Shown here: in pieces, positions 16,352-25,280 of the stretch
Layout of the letters: each line of letters starts with the position of its first letter
How positions within the stretch are numbered: the stretch's first letter is position 1
NCBI GenBank assembly: GCA_017307785.1
Contig: JAFKGI010000003.1
Location: 62,001-126,000, forward strand
DNA from: Vulcanimicrobiota bacterium
GTDB taxonomy: Bacteria; Vulcanimicrobiota; Xenobia; Xenobiales; JADMJV01
DNA: 64,000 nt
Reading direction: 5' to 3'
Notes under the pieces: generated by a model
Databases searched by the model: none
The model's input: the letters and a program-made list of their open reading frames with translations, nothing else
What the model was told of the DNA's origin: nothing
Position numbers and translations under genes: made by a program

Positions 16352-17953
16352 ATGAGGATAACCCCGAGCCGCGTCAACCTCAACAATCTCGATTCCCTGG
16401 CCTTTACCTTTCCGGGTCGGGATGGACGCGTCCAAACGGGACATGCGATTTACGCGGAACCCGTGGACCGTCTCGACCCGCTCGGACCGGTTCGCCAGCT
16501 GGGGGACGACGACGAGGGCTTCTCCTGCGTGGACGATGTCGCTCGCGTGGCTCTGATCTACCTGGAACAGTTCGAAAAGTCGCGTCAGCCCCAGTGGGCT
16601 GAAAAAGCCGAACTGGCGGTGCGCTTCTGCCTCAACCAGGAAGACGGCCAGGGGACTTACTACAATTTCGTCGAGAAGGACGGCAAGATCAATCAGGACG
16701 GTCCGACCTCCAAACCGGGCCTGAACTGGTGGGCGGCGCGGGCTTTCTGGGCGCTTTCGCGAGCCCAGCGGGTGCTGCCCGATTCTCCGTTGCAGAACGA
16801 GATCGCCGCGAGCCGTCAGCGCACTTTGGAACGTCTGCAGCAAGCCCACGACCAGGCCCAGGTACCTCCCGAACTGGCTCAGGCCTACGCGGAAACCGGC
16901 ATTCGTCCGGGCGGGCTGGTCGACCACAGCGGCTCGATCACCTCGATTTTTGCGCTGGCCCTGCTGGAGAGCCCGGACACCCGCGAAAGTCCGTTGCTGG
17001 TGGACTACTGCGATTCTATGGCGCGCCTGGAGGTCGCTCCTGAGCATCCCCTGCTGGCGGGTCTTCACCTGAACTCCCTCTCGGACCGAAGCACGGTTCA
17101 CCTGTATGGTAATCATCAGGTCGGAGCCCTGGCTCAAGCCGGCGCGCTGCTCCAGCGTCAGGACTGGATCGACTCGGCCCGCCGTGAAGCCGACGGCTAC
17201 CCACGCATGCTGGCCTCTCACCAGTTGCCGTTCGCCTACTCCCCCGCCCCGGAACCAGGCCCGCAAATCGCCTACGCGGCCGAGACCACCATGGCCAACC
17301 TGCAGGCCCTCTATCAGGCCACCGGGGAAGAAAAGTATTCGGATCTGGCGGGCCTTTTCGGAACCTGGTTCAGCGGCGCCAATGTGGCCGGCAAGCCGGT
17401 TTACCATGCTCCCACCGGCCGCGCCTTCGACGGCGTGGATCCTCAAGGCGTTTCCACCAACTCCGGGGCCGAATCCAACGTAGAGGCACAACTGGCCATG
17501 AGCGCCATGGAGAATTCTCCCGGTCAGCGCTGGCTGAGTTTCGGCCACATCCAGGATTTTTCCGGCGAGAAGCTGCGCACCGATTTTCAGGTGGCCGCGG
17601 GCCAGCCTCAACGAGAGACGCGGACCCTGAATGGAGGCGCTCAGCGAACCAACTGGCGACTGGGCTCGGAAGACCGGCTGCAGATCTCCAGCCAACAGGG
17701 GCTGCTGGTCTGGAAAGGCGAGAACCTCACTATCGATCCCGACGGACCAGGCCCCCTGCCCGCCTATCGCGTGGAGGCCCAGGGCGGAGGCTGGCAGACC
17801 ACCGCCCTACCCGACAGCGCGAAGCTCGAAATTGGGGGGACTGCCACCGTCGACTCGCTGGTGGAGAGACCCGCAAACTCGCATCGCAGCTGGAGCGACG
17901 GCACCTCCAGGGTGGAACTGGAAGTCGGTCCCGAAGGTTGGCGCATCGGTTAG
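16352..17953 (+). CDS. predicted six-hairpin (alpha/alpha) glycosidase-like protein
   Basis: A 533-residue protein without a signal peptide. The first ~370 residues are repeated helical pairs of the (alpha/alpha)6 toroid type: FSCVDDVARVALIYLEQF with a paired Asp, NWWAARAFWALSRAQ, HSGSITSIFALALL, LAQAGALLQ and AETTMANLQALYQATGEEKY. The C-terminal ~150 residues look like a beta domain (FQVAAGQPQRETRTL, LLVWKGENLTIDPDGPGPLPAYRVEAQ). 'DDvAR' helices of this kind occur in glycosyltransferase-associated and AGE-like toroid proteins. A carbohydrate role is inference and no catalytic residue can be assigned. It converges on the next minus-strand gene, overlapping by 4 nt. Confidence 0.7.
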   Translation: MRITPSRVNLNNLDSLAFTFPGRDGRVQTGHAIYAEPVDRLDPLGPVRQLGDDDEGFSCVDDVARVALIYLEQFEKSRQPQWAEKAELAVRFCLNQEDGQGTYYNFVEKDGKINQDGPTSKPGLNWWAARAFWALSRAQRVLPDSPLQNEIAASRQRTLERLQQAHDQAQVPPELAQAYAETGIRPGGLVDHSGSITSIFALALLESPDTRESPLLVDYCDSMARLEVAPEHPLLAGLHLNSLSDRSTVHLYGNHQVGALAQAGALLQRQDWIDSARREADGYPRMLASHQLPFAYSPAPEPGPQIAYAAETTMANLQALYQATGEEKYSDLAGLFGTWFSGANVAGKPVYHAPTGRAFDGVDPQGVSTNSGAESNVEAQLAMSAMENSPGQRWLSFGHIQDFSGEKLRTDFQVAAGQPQRETRTLNGGAQRTNWRLGSEDRLQISSQQGLLVWKGENLTIDPDGPGPLPAYRVEAQGGGWQTTALPDSAKLEIGGTATVDSLVERPANSHRSWSDGTSRVELEVGPEGWRIG

Positions 17954-18858
17954 CTGGCCATGCGATCCCAGTAGGCCGGAAACAAACCCGCCCGCCCGGA
18001 CTTGACCCGCGTTTCGGTGCGCTCCAGGCGACGTTTGCCCTGTTCCGCTGACTTCTTTCCAGTGCCGACCAGCGCCGGCAGTTCCCGCACCAGAAAGATA
18101 AGATCCTTGAGCGCGCTCAGCCGATCCTTTTTATCCAGACAGACCATGGGAAACTTCAAACGCGGAAGCAACTGAGGAATGCGAATCTGGCAGGCTTCCA
18201 AGAAATTCAGGTCGTGGTAGTGAACGAGCAGAGCATTTCCAGGTCCGAAACAAGTCACGGGTTGATTCTGTTTGGCCGCATCCTTCAGGCTGGCAAAGAG
18301 GGAAATTCCCGAGTCCTGGAAACGGGTCGAACCGCCAACCACCACGCCAAACTCCTTACTCCCCCGAGAGAACCGCAAGATCTCGTCGTCCTGAATCTGA
18401 CGCCACAGTTCCAGGCGGAGAAATCGCTCGCAATCCGCATAGAATTCGCGGGCCTTTCTCTCTCCCAGCAGGCCCACGACGGAAAAAGGCACCATCTCCG
18501 AGGCCGGTGGCCACATCGATTCGCGAATTCTGGCGTGGTGGCGCGGCGAAGGATCGACCGCAATGGTCGAATGAGGACAGCGCAAACGCAACGCCAGGGC
18601 CAACTCCTCGCTGTTCACCAACAACTCGGCCGGTGCACCATGCTGCTTGAAACTCTTGTCCAGCCAGGCAAGTTGCCCGTCCAGGTCGAGCGGCACCGGA
18701 ACCACCTCCGTGAACAACGGCTGTTGGTGGGTTTCAGAAGCCAGAATGACCAGGCAACCTCGGGTGCATTCTTCGGTGCCGGGATACCAGATGGGGCTCC
18801 AGGATTGAGAGAAACTGCAAACTCCAGCTTTCTCATAGATCTCGTTGAAAATGGGCAT
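17950..18858 (-). CDS. conserved-looking protein of unknown function
   Basis: A 302-residue soluble protein. The start at 18858 is supported by AAGGAGGA 7 nt upstream. The sequence is mixed alpha/beta with features such as GCLVILASE, PLDLDGQLAWLDKSF, GAPAELLVNSEELALAL, VVGLLGERKAREFYADCERFLRLE and FGVVVGGS. It has a basic tail. I recognise no family with certainty; the layout recalls DUF6930-type proteins, which is a weak impression. No signal peptide and no membrane segment. It follows the nitrilase gene on the same strand after a 78-nt gap, so it probably has its own promoter. Confidence 0.75.
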   Translation of the reverse strand: MPIFNEIYEKAGVCSFSQSWSPIWYPGTEECTRGCLVILASETHQQPLFTEVVPVPLDLDGQLAWLDKSFKQHGAPAELLVNSEELALALRLRCPHSTIAVDPSPRHHARIRESMWPPASEMVPFSVVGLLGERKAREFYADCERFLRLELWRQIQDDEILRFSRGSKEFGVVVGGSTRFQDSGISLFASLKDAAKQNQPVTCFGPGNALLVHYHDLNFLEACQIRIPQLLPRLKFPMVCLDKKDRLSALKDLIFLVRELPALVGTGKKSAEQGKRRLERTETRVKSGRAGLFPAYWDRMAS

Positions 18859-18936
18859 CGGTTCGTCCTCCTTGGTGGTCTGGGACGAGAATAGGAGAAC
18901 GCTCTCTCCCAAAGTACTACCGAGGGCCCCTTTTTG

Positions 18937-19761
18937 TTAACGTTTTGCGGGCGGGTCCGGCCAGGCGTAGAGGTCGGGACGGCGATGGCTCAGGCTGGGA
19001 AGACGTTCGCGAATTTCGTCCTGGCGCTGGAAGTCCAGATCCGCCAGGATGACCGTCTCGGCATCGCCGGCCTGCGCCAGCACGGTGCCCCAGGGATCGA
19101 CAATCATGGACCTTCCGTAGCTGGTGGGCGTGCCCGGCGTCGTGCCAAACTGGTTGGGGGCCAGCACGAAAACCTGATTCTCGATGGCTCGAGCCCGCAG
19201 CAAAACCTCCCAGTGATCCCGTCCGGTACGCTCGGTAAACGCCGATGGCACGGTTACAATGCGGGCTCCCAGCAGAGTCAGTCTTCGGTAAAGTTCCGGG
19301 AAACGAAGATCGTAGCAGACCGTCAGCCCCAGTCCCCGGCCGTCCACTTCCGCCACCACCAACTCGCTGCCCGGAGTGACGTTGGCCGATTCCTTGGCCA
19401 CGGCACCGGGGATATCCACGTCGAAAAGATGGATCTTGCGGTAAACGGCAACCTGTCGACCCTCGGGGGAATAAAGACAGGAGGTGTTGTGGCAGCTCTG
19501 CTCGGCCACCTCGGCCAGAGAGCCGGCCACCAACCACAGTCCGTGCTCACGAGCCCGTTCCGCGGCCCAAGCCGAGCTCAGGCCCTCCAGGCTCTCGGCC
19601 TGTTCGCGCACGCGGGCGCTCTCTCCGCGACGGTTGAAGACCTCTGGGAGCACCACTATACGGGCCCCCGCTCGCGCCGCCCGCTCGATCAGTTGAGCAG
19701 CCGCCGTGAGGTTGCGCTCGGTGTCCAGGGTGGAGCTGAGCTGGACCACCCCCACTCTCAT
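18937..19761 (-). CDS. carbon-nitrogen hydrolase (nitrilase superfamily)
   Basis: A 274-residue amidase. The Glu-Lys-Cys triad is visible: Glu in VVLPEVFNRRG, Lys in YRKIHLFDVD and Cys in LTVCYDLRFPELYRRL. FDVDIPG and the HWEVLLRARAIENQ stretch are typical of the Nit1/Nit2 branch, whose members hydrolyse deaminated glutathione or omega-amides. The exact substrate is inference. Its ATG shares one base with the stop of the DUF4262 gene, so it is the third gene of a coupled minus-strand set with the BpsA-like enzyme and DUF4262. Confidence 0.93.
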   Translation of the reverse strand: MRVGVVQLSSTLDTERNLTAAAQLIERAARAGARIVVLPEVFNRRGESARVREQAESLEGLSSAWAAERAREHGLWLVAGSLAEVAEQSCHNTSCLYSPEGRQVAVYRKIHLFDVDIPGAVAKESANVTPGSELVVAEVDGRGLGLTVCYDLRFPELYRRLTLLGARIVTVPSAFTERTGRDHWEVLLRARAIENQVFVLAPNQFGTTPGTPTSYGRSMIVDPWGTVLAQAGDAETVILADLDFQRQDEIRERLPSLSHRRPDLYAWPDPPAKR

Positions 19762-20201
19762 CAGAGCGATGGCTGCATGACTTCCATTTCAAAGCCCTCT
19801 TGCCCCGGATAGCGGCCCTGCGAGTCGGGCCAGAGAATCTGCAAGGCAGGGAAACCATCGGGGCGGTCCTGGTAGAACCAGACGTTGTAACCCAGATATT
19901 TACGGTGTAGTTCGGAGGGGATCGCGCGCAATAGACAGTCCACGCCGTCCAGCAGCGTATCATCGCGTACACCGTCGCGATACACGTGCCCCTGTTTGAT
20001 TTGCTCGACCGCCAACCCCATGATCGGGTGGGAGACTTCCGGCTCCAGGCCCATGACCATCAACTCGGGATGTCCGTGGGTTTTGTAGAGTCCTACGGTG
20101 AAGCTATAGCTCGGCCCGGTGGCGTCGCCCTGAACGTGCACGAAGTGCCAGCCGTGTGCCTGAACATCGGCCTGAAGTTTGCGATCAGCGTCATTTAACA
20201 T
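19761..20201 (-). CDS. DUF4262 domain protein
   Basis: A 146-residue protein matching DUF4262: an N-terminal helix, HGWHFVHVQGD, then YSFTVGLYKTHGHPELMVMGL, a central helix, and KYLGYNVWFYQDRPDGFPALQILWPD. Function unknown. The ATG at 20201 follows AAGGGGC. It starts 7 nt before the end of the BpsA-like gene and ends on the ATG of the nitrilase gene (TGATG), so the three are probably co-translated. Confidence 0.88.
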   Translation of the reverse strand: MLNDADRKLQADVQAHGWHFVHVQGDATGPSYSFTVGLYKTHGHPELMVMGLEPEVSHPIMGLAVEQIKQGHVYRDGVRDDTLLDGVDCLLRAIPSELHRKYLGYNVWFYQDRPDGFPALQILWPDSQGRYPGQEGFEMEVMQPSL

Positions 20202-21082
20202 AGCTGCCCCTTCTGCGAGCAACCTTGCTGGCCCTGGTCTTTGCGGAAGACGTGCAGGTGAGACCAGATGCGAGCCACTTCGACCAGTTCGTAGAACCAA
20301 CGGGCGGGAATTCGAAAATGCCGGGCGGTGGAATCGCTGATGACGTGAGGCGTGTAACTATGCCAGTTGGGGCGCACTTCCAGCAGCTTCAGGCCCTGCC
20401 CCTGAGCTCTCTCGATCAAAAGCTGGGCGGCCTGATTCCAGTCCGGGTGATCGGCCCAAAAGAGCAGTCCGTCGGGGGTCAGGCAGCCATAGGCGGCTTT
20501 CAGAAACTCGCTGGCCAGCTCCAGGTCGCGCGACGGATCGGTGATGACCGCATCAAAAGCCTGTCGATAGCCCGGCGGTAGTTGCCTCAGGTCCCGGACC
20601 TCCGCGTTCACTCCCATCTCGACCAGCCAGTCGACCACACGCTCATCGATATCGAGGGCCTGAATCTGATAATCGCCCAGCAGACTCAAGGCCAATCCCG
20701 TGGCATCGTCATCCCCCAGCAACAACACTCGACCCTGTCCCCCCAGATACTCGTGAACCGACTCGGCTCGACGCAGGCTGGAGGCCGGGTCCACTGCCCC
20801 CTGGGAAAACTCCTGACTGGCTTCGGGATGGGGCTTGAGGCGACCCAGGAAGTCCTGGAGTGTGCGTTCGTCCGGGCCGGCCGCGGGGCGATGCAGACGC
20901 TGGTAGGTGACCTCCGTCATACGCAGGCTGTACTGCATGTAGAAGGTCTGCAGCGGGTCCTGGCTTTGAAAGCGCTCGACCAGCCTGTCGATGCGACGGG
21001 AGAACTCCTGGAGCGTATAGGGAACCGAAGGGCGTTCGCCCAGCAGCTCGCCGATCAGGACACTCAGTCGTAGGGCAGACAC
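20195..21082 (-). CDS. BpsA/DUF43-like aminopropyltransferase or methyltransferase
   Basis: A Rossmann-fold enzyme of about 295 residues. GRVLLLGDDDATGLALSLLG, IQALDIDERVVDWLVEMGV, then EVRDLRQLPPGY and FDAVITDPSRDLE closely follow the layout of N4-bis(aminopropyl)spermidine synthase (BpsA, DUF43), which has GDDD, DIDER and DPP motifs; the usual DPP is DPS here. BpsA makes branched polyamines from decarboxylated S-adenosylmethionine. A divergent enzyme or an ordinary methyltransferase remains possible. The GTG at 21082 avoids the divergent Nudix gene; the frame continues to an ATG at 21247, overlapping it by 105 nt. First gene of the set with DUF4262 and nitrilase. Confidence 0.75.
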   Translation of the reverse strand: MSALRLSVLIGELLGERPSVPYTLQEFSRRIDRLVERFQSQDPLQTFYMQYSLRMTEVTYQRLHRPAAGPDERTLQDFLGRLKPHPEASQEFSQGAVDPASSLRRAESVHEYLGGQGRVLLLGDDDATGLALSLLGDYQIQALDIDERVVDWLVEMGVNAEVRDLRQLPPGYRQAFDAVITDPSRDLELASEFLKAAYGCLTPDGLLFWADHPDWNQAAQLLIERAQGQGLKLLEVRPNWHSYTPHVISDSTARHFRIPARWFYELVEVARIWSHLHVFRKDQGQQGCSQKGQLC

Positions 21083-21142
21083 CCGCCCGGCATTCGACTC
21101 CACGGCGAGGAAAACCGCCCCACGGAGAAAAGCGATCCCAGG

Positions 21143-21784
21143 ATGAAGATTCAGAAGATTCCCCGCCCGGCGGACTTCCAGCTGGGCCCGGCCCCCCGCT
21201 GGCAAGCCCGTGAGCCGGCCAAGGTCAGCAAGGAGCTGGTTCAGCAAGCTTTAGCTCCCCTGAGCCGGGAAGAATGGTCCGGACCGATCCGGGCGGCGGT
21301 GCTGTGCGCTCTCTACGAAGAAGACGATTGCCTGTGCGTGCTGCTAACCCGGCGCGCCGCCAGCCTACGCTCGCACACCAGCGAAGTGTCTTTCCCCGGT
21401 GGCCGCCTCGAAGAAGGGGAATCTCCCCAGCAGGCGGCGCTGCGCGAAGCCTTCGAGGAGGTCGGGCTCGACCCGGAGCGGGTGGAGATCTTGGGAAATC
21501 TCAGCCCGTTTTCCACTCGCAAACTGGAAGTGGCGATTTTACCCTTTGTCGGCTGGCTATCAGAACCGCCCCAATTGCAGCCCAACCCCGAGGAGGTCGA
21601 GCAAGTCTTGCGCGTCCCTCTGGCTCGGCTCCAGGAAGAGGGAGTGTATCACCAGGAAATCTGGAACCTGCCGGAGCTGAACGGCCTGACCATTCACTTC
21701 TTCGAGCTCGACGAAGACATCGTCTGGGGAGCCACCGCCCACGTGCTCGATGAACTGCTGGGGCGACTCTATCTGGCCGCGTAG
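21143..21784 (+). CDS. Nudix hydrolase, CoA pyrophosphatase-like
   Basis: A 213-residue hydrolase. The Nudix box is intact (GGRLEEGESPQQAALREAFEEVGL fits GX5EX7REUXEEXGU) and is preceded by LLTRRAASLRSHTSEVSFPGG, the signature of the CoA pyrophosphatase group (YeaB/NudL, UPF0035). Such enzymes split coenzyme A and its esters to phosphopantetheine compounds and 3',5'-ADP. The late IWGATA-like motif (VWGATAHVLDELL) is also typical. It is divergent from the BpsA-like gene and overlaps the following minus gene by 16 nt. Confidence 0.93.
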   Translation: MKIQKIPRPADFQLGPAPRWQAREPAKVSKELVQQALAPLSREEWSGPIRAAVLCALYEEDDCLCVLLTRRAASLRSHTSEVSFPGGRLEEGESPQQAALREAFEEVGLDPERVEILGNLSPFSTRKLEVAILPFVGWLSEPPQLQPNPEEVEQVLRVPLARLQEEGVYHQEIWNLPELNGLTIHFFELDEDIVWGATAHVLDELLGRLYLAA

Positions 21785-23163
21785 GGACTTTCTTGCAAAA
21801 GTCGGGCGATGGGCTCGTAGCCGCTCCGACTGCGGGCCGCTTTCAAGACCACTTGCTTTTCCCAATCAGCCAGCTGCGCGAAAATCGAGCGGCAATAGGC
21901 CGAATCCAGCATCTGGGCCAGCGCCTGACCGTCCCAACCGGGATCGTCTCCCGCGGCGCGGCGCAGCATCTGTTCCGCCTTCAGATTGAGCTGTTTGCGG
22001 TAGAGCTGCAGCAGAACATCCGGATGCTTCGAGTGCATCGTTTCAAAAAGACGACCAGCCGGGGTGTCTGGTAGGCAAGAACCACGCAAAATCCAGGACC
22101 AGAGATGGTCCGAGCGCACCCGAGAGTTGCCGGAACCTTCGGCGACTTCCTGAAGATTCGAATTCTCGGCCAGAGCCTTCTCCAGCTCCGTTACCTGGCC
22201 GGGCAGCCAGCGCTCCAGATCGGAATCCAGCTCGCTGTCCTGGCGAGCCCTCCAGGTGTAACCATAGCGCAGAGATTCCGCGTAGCGGGTGTCTCCATTG
22301 GGCAAAGTGTCCGGCCGGGAATCCTCGGCCGCGCGTTGGCGCCGGGCGGCCGTGAAGGTCTCCTCGTGGGTCAGGGCCTTGTGGACAGGACTGGCCCAGG
22401 CAGCCGCCAGAAACTTACGCCATTCCCCTTCCAGGGCGACCAGGCCCGGGTCCGCGGCGTCCTGCCAGCGCAGCGAGTAAATGGGCAGACCACAGACGTA
22501 GAAGCGACTCTCCGGTAGGTAGGCGTCGACGGTCGTGGGCCAATCCGACCAGACGAGGTTTTCAAACTGTTCCACGGCCGCGTCCGGATAGCCGAGCATG
22601 ACGCCCTCGACCTTGTCGAAGTTGTATTTCCCCTTGTTGGGTAGCTGCTTGTAGATCTCTCTTTTCCACTGGTAGTAACCGGGCCAGCCGCTCTCGCGAT
22701 GATAGCGGGGAATCCAGGCCAGCCGGGTCTCGCGGGTCCGCTTGTCCAGACCCTCCAGGCTGTGCAGTGAGAAAGACCCCTGCTTCTCGCCTGGCTTGGG
22801 CTTGTGCAGATGGAGAGAGTATCCGCGAGGCACCAGGAAACGGTTGAGTCGATCGATGACTTCATCGTCTTCGGGCTTGGGGTCGGTCATGAAGCCATTC
22901 CAAGCAGCATAGGGGCGCAGATCGCCCAGGCACAGCAAATAGCATGACTCGACGAAGCGGCAGCCGATTTTCGGTCCGGCCAGCTCAAAAAGTTCGCGCA
23001 CTAGCTTCATGGTGGCTTCGGCGTCTCCACGTATGGGTGGCGCCAGTTTGGTGCCTTCCGGGCACAACTGTAGCTCGAATTCTCGTTGATAACTCAGGGG
23101 TTCCGCCCACCCCAATGCGGCTAACCCCAGACAACAACTTAAAAAGAACCAGACACGTCTCAT
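21769..23163 (-). CDS. secreted protein of unknown function
   Basis: A 464-residue exported protein with a clear signal peptide (MRRVWFFLSCCLGLAALGWAEP). The mature part is rich in Trp, Tyr, Arg and Glu, with several cysteines in the first third (LQLCPEG, GCRFVESCYLLCLGD). The C-terminal half is helical (LYRKQLNLKAEQMLRRAAG). I find no recognisable domain. AAGGG sits directly before the ATG. It is divergent from a membrane-anchored protein gene with a short (55-nt) shared promoter region. Confidence 0.78.
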   Translation of the reverse strand: MRRVWFFLSCCLGLAALGWAEPLSYQREFELQLCPEGTKLAPPIRGDAEATMKLVRELFELAGPKIGCRFVESCYLLCLGDLRPYAAWNGFMTDPKPEDDEVIDRLNRFLVPRGYSLHLHKPKPGEKQGSFSLHSLEGLDKRTRETRLAWIPRYHRESGWPGYYQWKREIYKQLPNKGKYNFDKVEGVMLGYPDAAVEQFENLVWSDWPTTVDAYLPESRFYVCGLPIYSLRWQDAADPGLVALEGEWRKFLAAAWASPVHKALTHEETFTAARRQRAAEDSRPDTLPNGDTRYAESLRYGYTWRARQDSELDSDLERWLPGQVTELEKALAENSNLQEVAEGSGNSRVRSDHLWSWILRGSCLPDTPAGRLFETMHSKHPDVLLQLYRKQLNLKAEQMLRRAAGDDPGWDGQALAQMLDSAYCRSIFAQLADWEKQVVLKAARSRSGYEPIARLLQESPYAAR

Positions 23164-23204
23164 CCCTTGGCAAGTGCAAGATAGACAGTCCGAATTCCTA
23201 CCCT

Positions 23205-23210
23205 TAGACT
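23205..23210 (+). promoter_or_regulatory. possible -10 box upstream of 23219
   Basis: TAGACT ends 8 nt before the ATG at 23219 in a 55-nt divergent intergenic gap that lacks a Shine-Dalgarno sequence. It may give a near-leaderless transcript, but the match is weaker than the cases with 6-nt spacing. Confidence 0.3.
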
Positions 23211-23218
23211 ACAAAGCC

Positions 23219-23836
23219 ATGAGAAGAAATCGCGGCGAGTGCTTGCTCGTTTCCTGTGCCCTGATGGGCTGTTTGATGGTGGTGGCCCTGGCCGTCGTGG
23301 TCGCCCTCTGGTATTTCTTTCGTCCAGCCCGAACTGAGGTGCGACCGATGGAGCATCGGAAGCCCGTGCGCAGCGTGGGAGTACAGCGCCAAACTCGGCA
23401 GGTCGAGGTGAGCGTTCCGCTGACCAGTTCGCCGACCCCGGAACAGACTCAGACTCCGGTTGCACAGACCAGTTCGCCGACTCCGACGGTCGAGGAAACG
23501 CCGGTGCTGCAGGACTTCGCCCCCAGCATCAGCGCCGACGGCTACACACCCGGGATGACGGCGGTCCCTCCCAACAAGAACCTGGTGGTGCGCGATGGAC
23601 GCCTGGTAGAAGTGCGCGAAGCCAGGGTGCTGCAGGTCGATGACCGCCAGTGGAAGGTGGGAGAGAAAGTCGACCTGGCCCAGTTGCGGGCGGCCTTACC
23701 CACCCACCGGGAATCCCAGAAGAACGAGCGCGACGGGTCCAATCGTCACACTTTTCCTCAGCCCGGGGGCCTGGAGGTGCAGGTCTGGATCCGCAACGGC
23801 CACGCTCAGAAGTTTTCCCTAAGGGGAATCCCGTAG
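23219..23836 (+). CDS. single-pass membrane-anchored protein, unknown function
   Basis: A 205-residue protein: a short basic N-terminus (MRRNRGE), one strong membrane segment (CLMVVALAVVVALWYFF), a Pro/Thr/Ser-rich linker with two copies of TSSPTP, and a C-terminal ~100-residue domain (VVRDGRLVEVREARVLQVDDRQWKVGEKVDLAQLR...). The layout suggests a periplasmic domain tethered to the inner membrane. A GTG at 23174 is an alternative start but would leave only 10 nt to the divergent gene. It precedes the polytopic protein gene at 23856 and may be transcribed with it. Confidence 0.72.
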   Translation: MRRNRGECLLVSCALMGCLMVVALAVVVALWYFFRPARTEVRPMEHRKPVRSVGVQRQTRQVEVSVPLTSSPTPEQTQTPVAQTSSPTPTVEETPVLQDFAPSISADGYTPGMTAVPPNKNLVVRDGRLVEVREARVLQVDDRQWKVGEKVDLAQLRAALPTHRESQKNERDGSNRHTFPQPGGLEVQVWIRNGHAQKFSLRGIP

Positions 23837-23855
23837 TTTCGGAGCCGCCCTGCCG

Positions 23856-25280
23856 GTGCAAAACGAAGGGGTGAACTTCGACCTCTTCTGCTGGCTGGTG
23901 GGCTTCCTCTGGCTCCTTGATTTGATCTGCTACCTGCCCATGTTCAGCGTTTTCTTTGGAAAGATCGAAGAGCGCGGTTACCTGGGCGAGAACCCGGGCT
24001 ACACGCGCAAGCTCAAACTGGCCTGGCTGGCCTCGTCGCTAAGTCTGATGTTCGGCAACCGACTGCTCAAACTGGCCGCCAGTTGCTTTTTTTACGTGCT
24101 CTATCGCCACTACTACATCGACACGCGCTGGAGCAGCATCCGTCGCGGCGGCGGTGCGCCGGGCTTTATGAGTCACTGGGCGGCCCTGTATTTGGTGCTG
24201 CTACAGTTTTCCGCCTTCCTCGACCCCTCGGGCGCCCTGCCGAGTCAAATCTGGTGGGTGATGCAAGTGGACTTCGCCGTCATCATGATCTGCGCCGGCA
24301 CCTACAAATACATGGTGGGCTACCTGCATCACGACGGCATGGAATATGGCTGCGTCAACCCGTTCTGGGGTTACTTCTGGCCGGTTTTCCTCAAGCTCAA
24401 TCCCAGCCACTGGTGGTTCCGCCTGCAAAACTGGCTGGCTTCCGGAGTCGAATTCGCGGCCGGCATCATGATGCTCTTCCCAGCCACTCGCGTGGTCGGG
24501 GCCGTGGCCATCAGCCTCAGCTTCCTCTATGTGGCGCTGCTGGTTCGCCTGGGTCGGCTGGCCTGGCTGATGTGCGTGCTACCCATCTGCTTTTTCCCCG
24601 ACTTCGGGCCGAGCCTGATCGCCGGCACTCCCATCCACCTCGACACGCCTCAGAGCCTGCTCCAGTTGGGACATGCTTTGACCTGGGCCTTCCTGGCGCT
24701 GCTGCCACTGGTCAAGTTCATGCAGTATTACAATCTATTCGCCAACCGCTCGCTGCCGGGCCCTCTGCAAAAATGGGTGAGCACCTACGCCAACAAGGTG
24801 CCCCTCATCATGTGGCGCGTCTTTACTCCCGACGTCACCAACTTCTACTTGAGAATCTACGAGGAAGAGCCGGAGCGCCCACTTCTAGACGAAGCCACCC
24901 TCAAAATAACTCACTGGCAGAACCCCCTGCTCAAGCTGCGCTTCTGGCACGTCACCGAATCGATCGCCTCGGTCAGCGTCTTCACCACCCTGAAATACTT
25001 TCCGTCCAACCGCAAGCTGTTTGACGACAAACTGATGAGATACAGTCTATCCTTGCAGCACGCGCTGGGTCGCCCGCTCAAGCGGCTGCGCTATGAGTAC
25101 ATCTCGATCCATAAAATGCCCGACCGCTTCGTCTTCGTTCACGTAGGAAATTTCCGTGTCGACTTCGATACCCAACAGGTCAGCGAAGAAAAGCTGCGCC
25201 CGGACTTCGATTTCACCGCCCCATCCAAGTTCAGTCCGGTCCGCGAATCGGCCAGCGTAGGGAGCTTTACCCCCAAATGA
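23856..25280 (+). CDS. polytopic membrane protein, possibly HTTM-like
   Basis: A 474-residue protein with about eight membrane segments in the first 310 residues (FDLFCWLVGFLWLLDLICYLPMF, FMSHWAALYLVLLQFSAF, MQVDFAVIMICAGTYKYMVG, AAGIMMLFPATRVVGAVAIS and others) and a soluble C-terminal ~150 residues. The plan recalls HTTM proteins related to vitamin K-dependent gamma-carboxylase or DoxX-type proteins, but I see no decisive motif. GTG start at 23856 (another GTG at 23871). Its stop overlaps the next start as ATGA, so it is coupled to the adenosine deaminase-like gene. Confidence 0.72.
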   Translation: MQNEGVNFDLFCWLVGFLWLLDLICYLPMFSVFFGKIEERGYLGENPGYTRKLKLAWLASSLSLMFGNRLLKLAASCFFYVLYRHYYIDTRWSSIRRGGGAPGFMSHWAALYLVLLQFSAFLDPSGALPSQIWWVMQVDFAVIMICAGTYKYMVGYLHHDGMEYGCVNPFWGYFWPVFLKLNPSHWWFRLQNWLASGVEFAAGIMMLFPATRVVGAVAISLSFLYVALLVRLGRLAWLMCVLPICFFPDFGPSLIAGTPIHLDTPQSLLQLGHALTWAFLALLPLVKFMQYYNLFANRSLPGPLQKWVSTYANKVPLIMWRVFTPDVTNFYLRIYEEEPERPLLDEATLKITHWQNPLLKLRFWHVTESIASVSVFTTLKYFPSNRKLFDDKLMRYSLSLQHALGRPLKRLRYEYISIHKMPDRFVFVHVGNFRVDFDTQQVSEEKLRPDFDFTAPSKFSPVRESASVGSFTPK

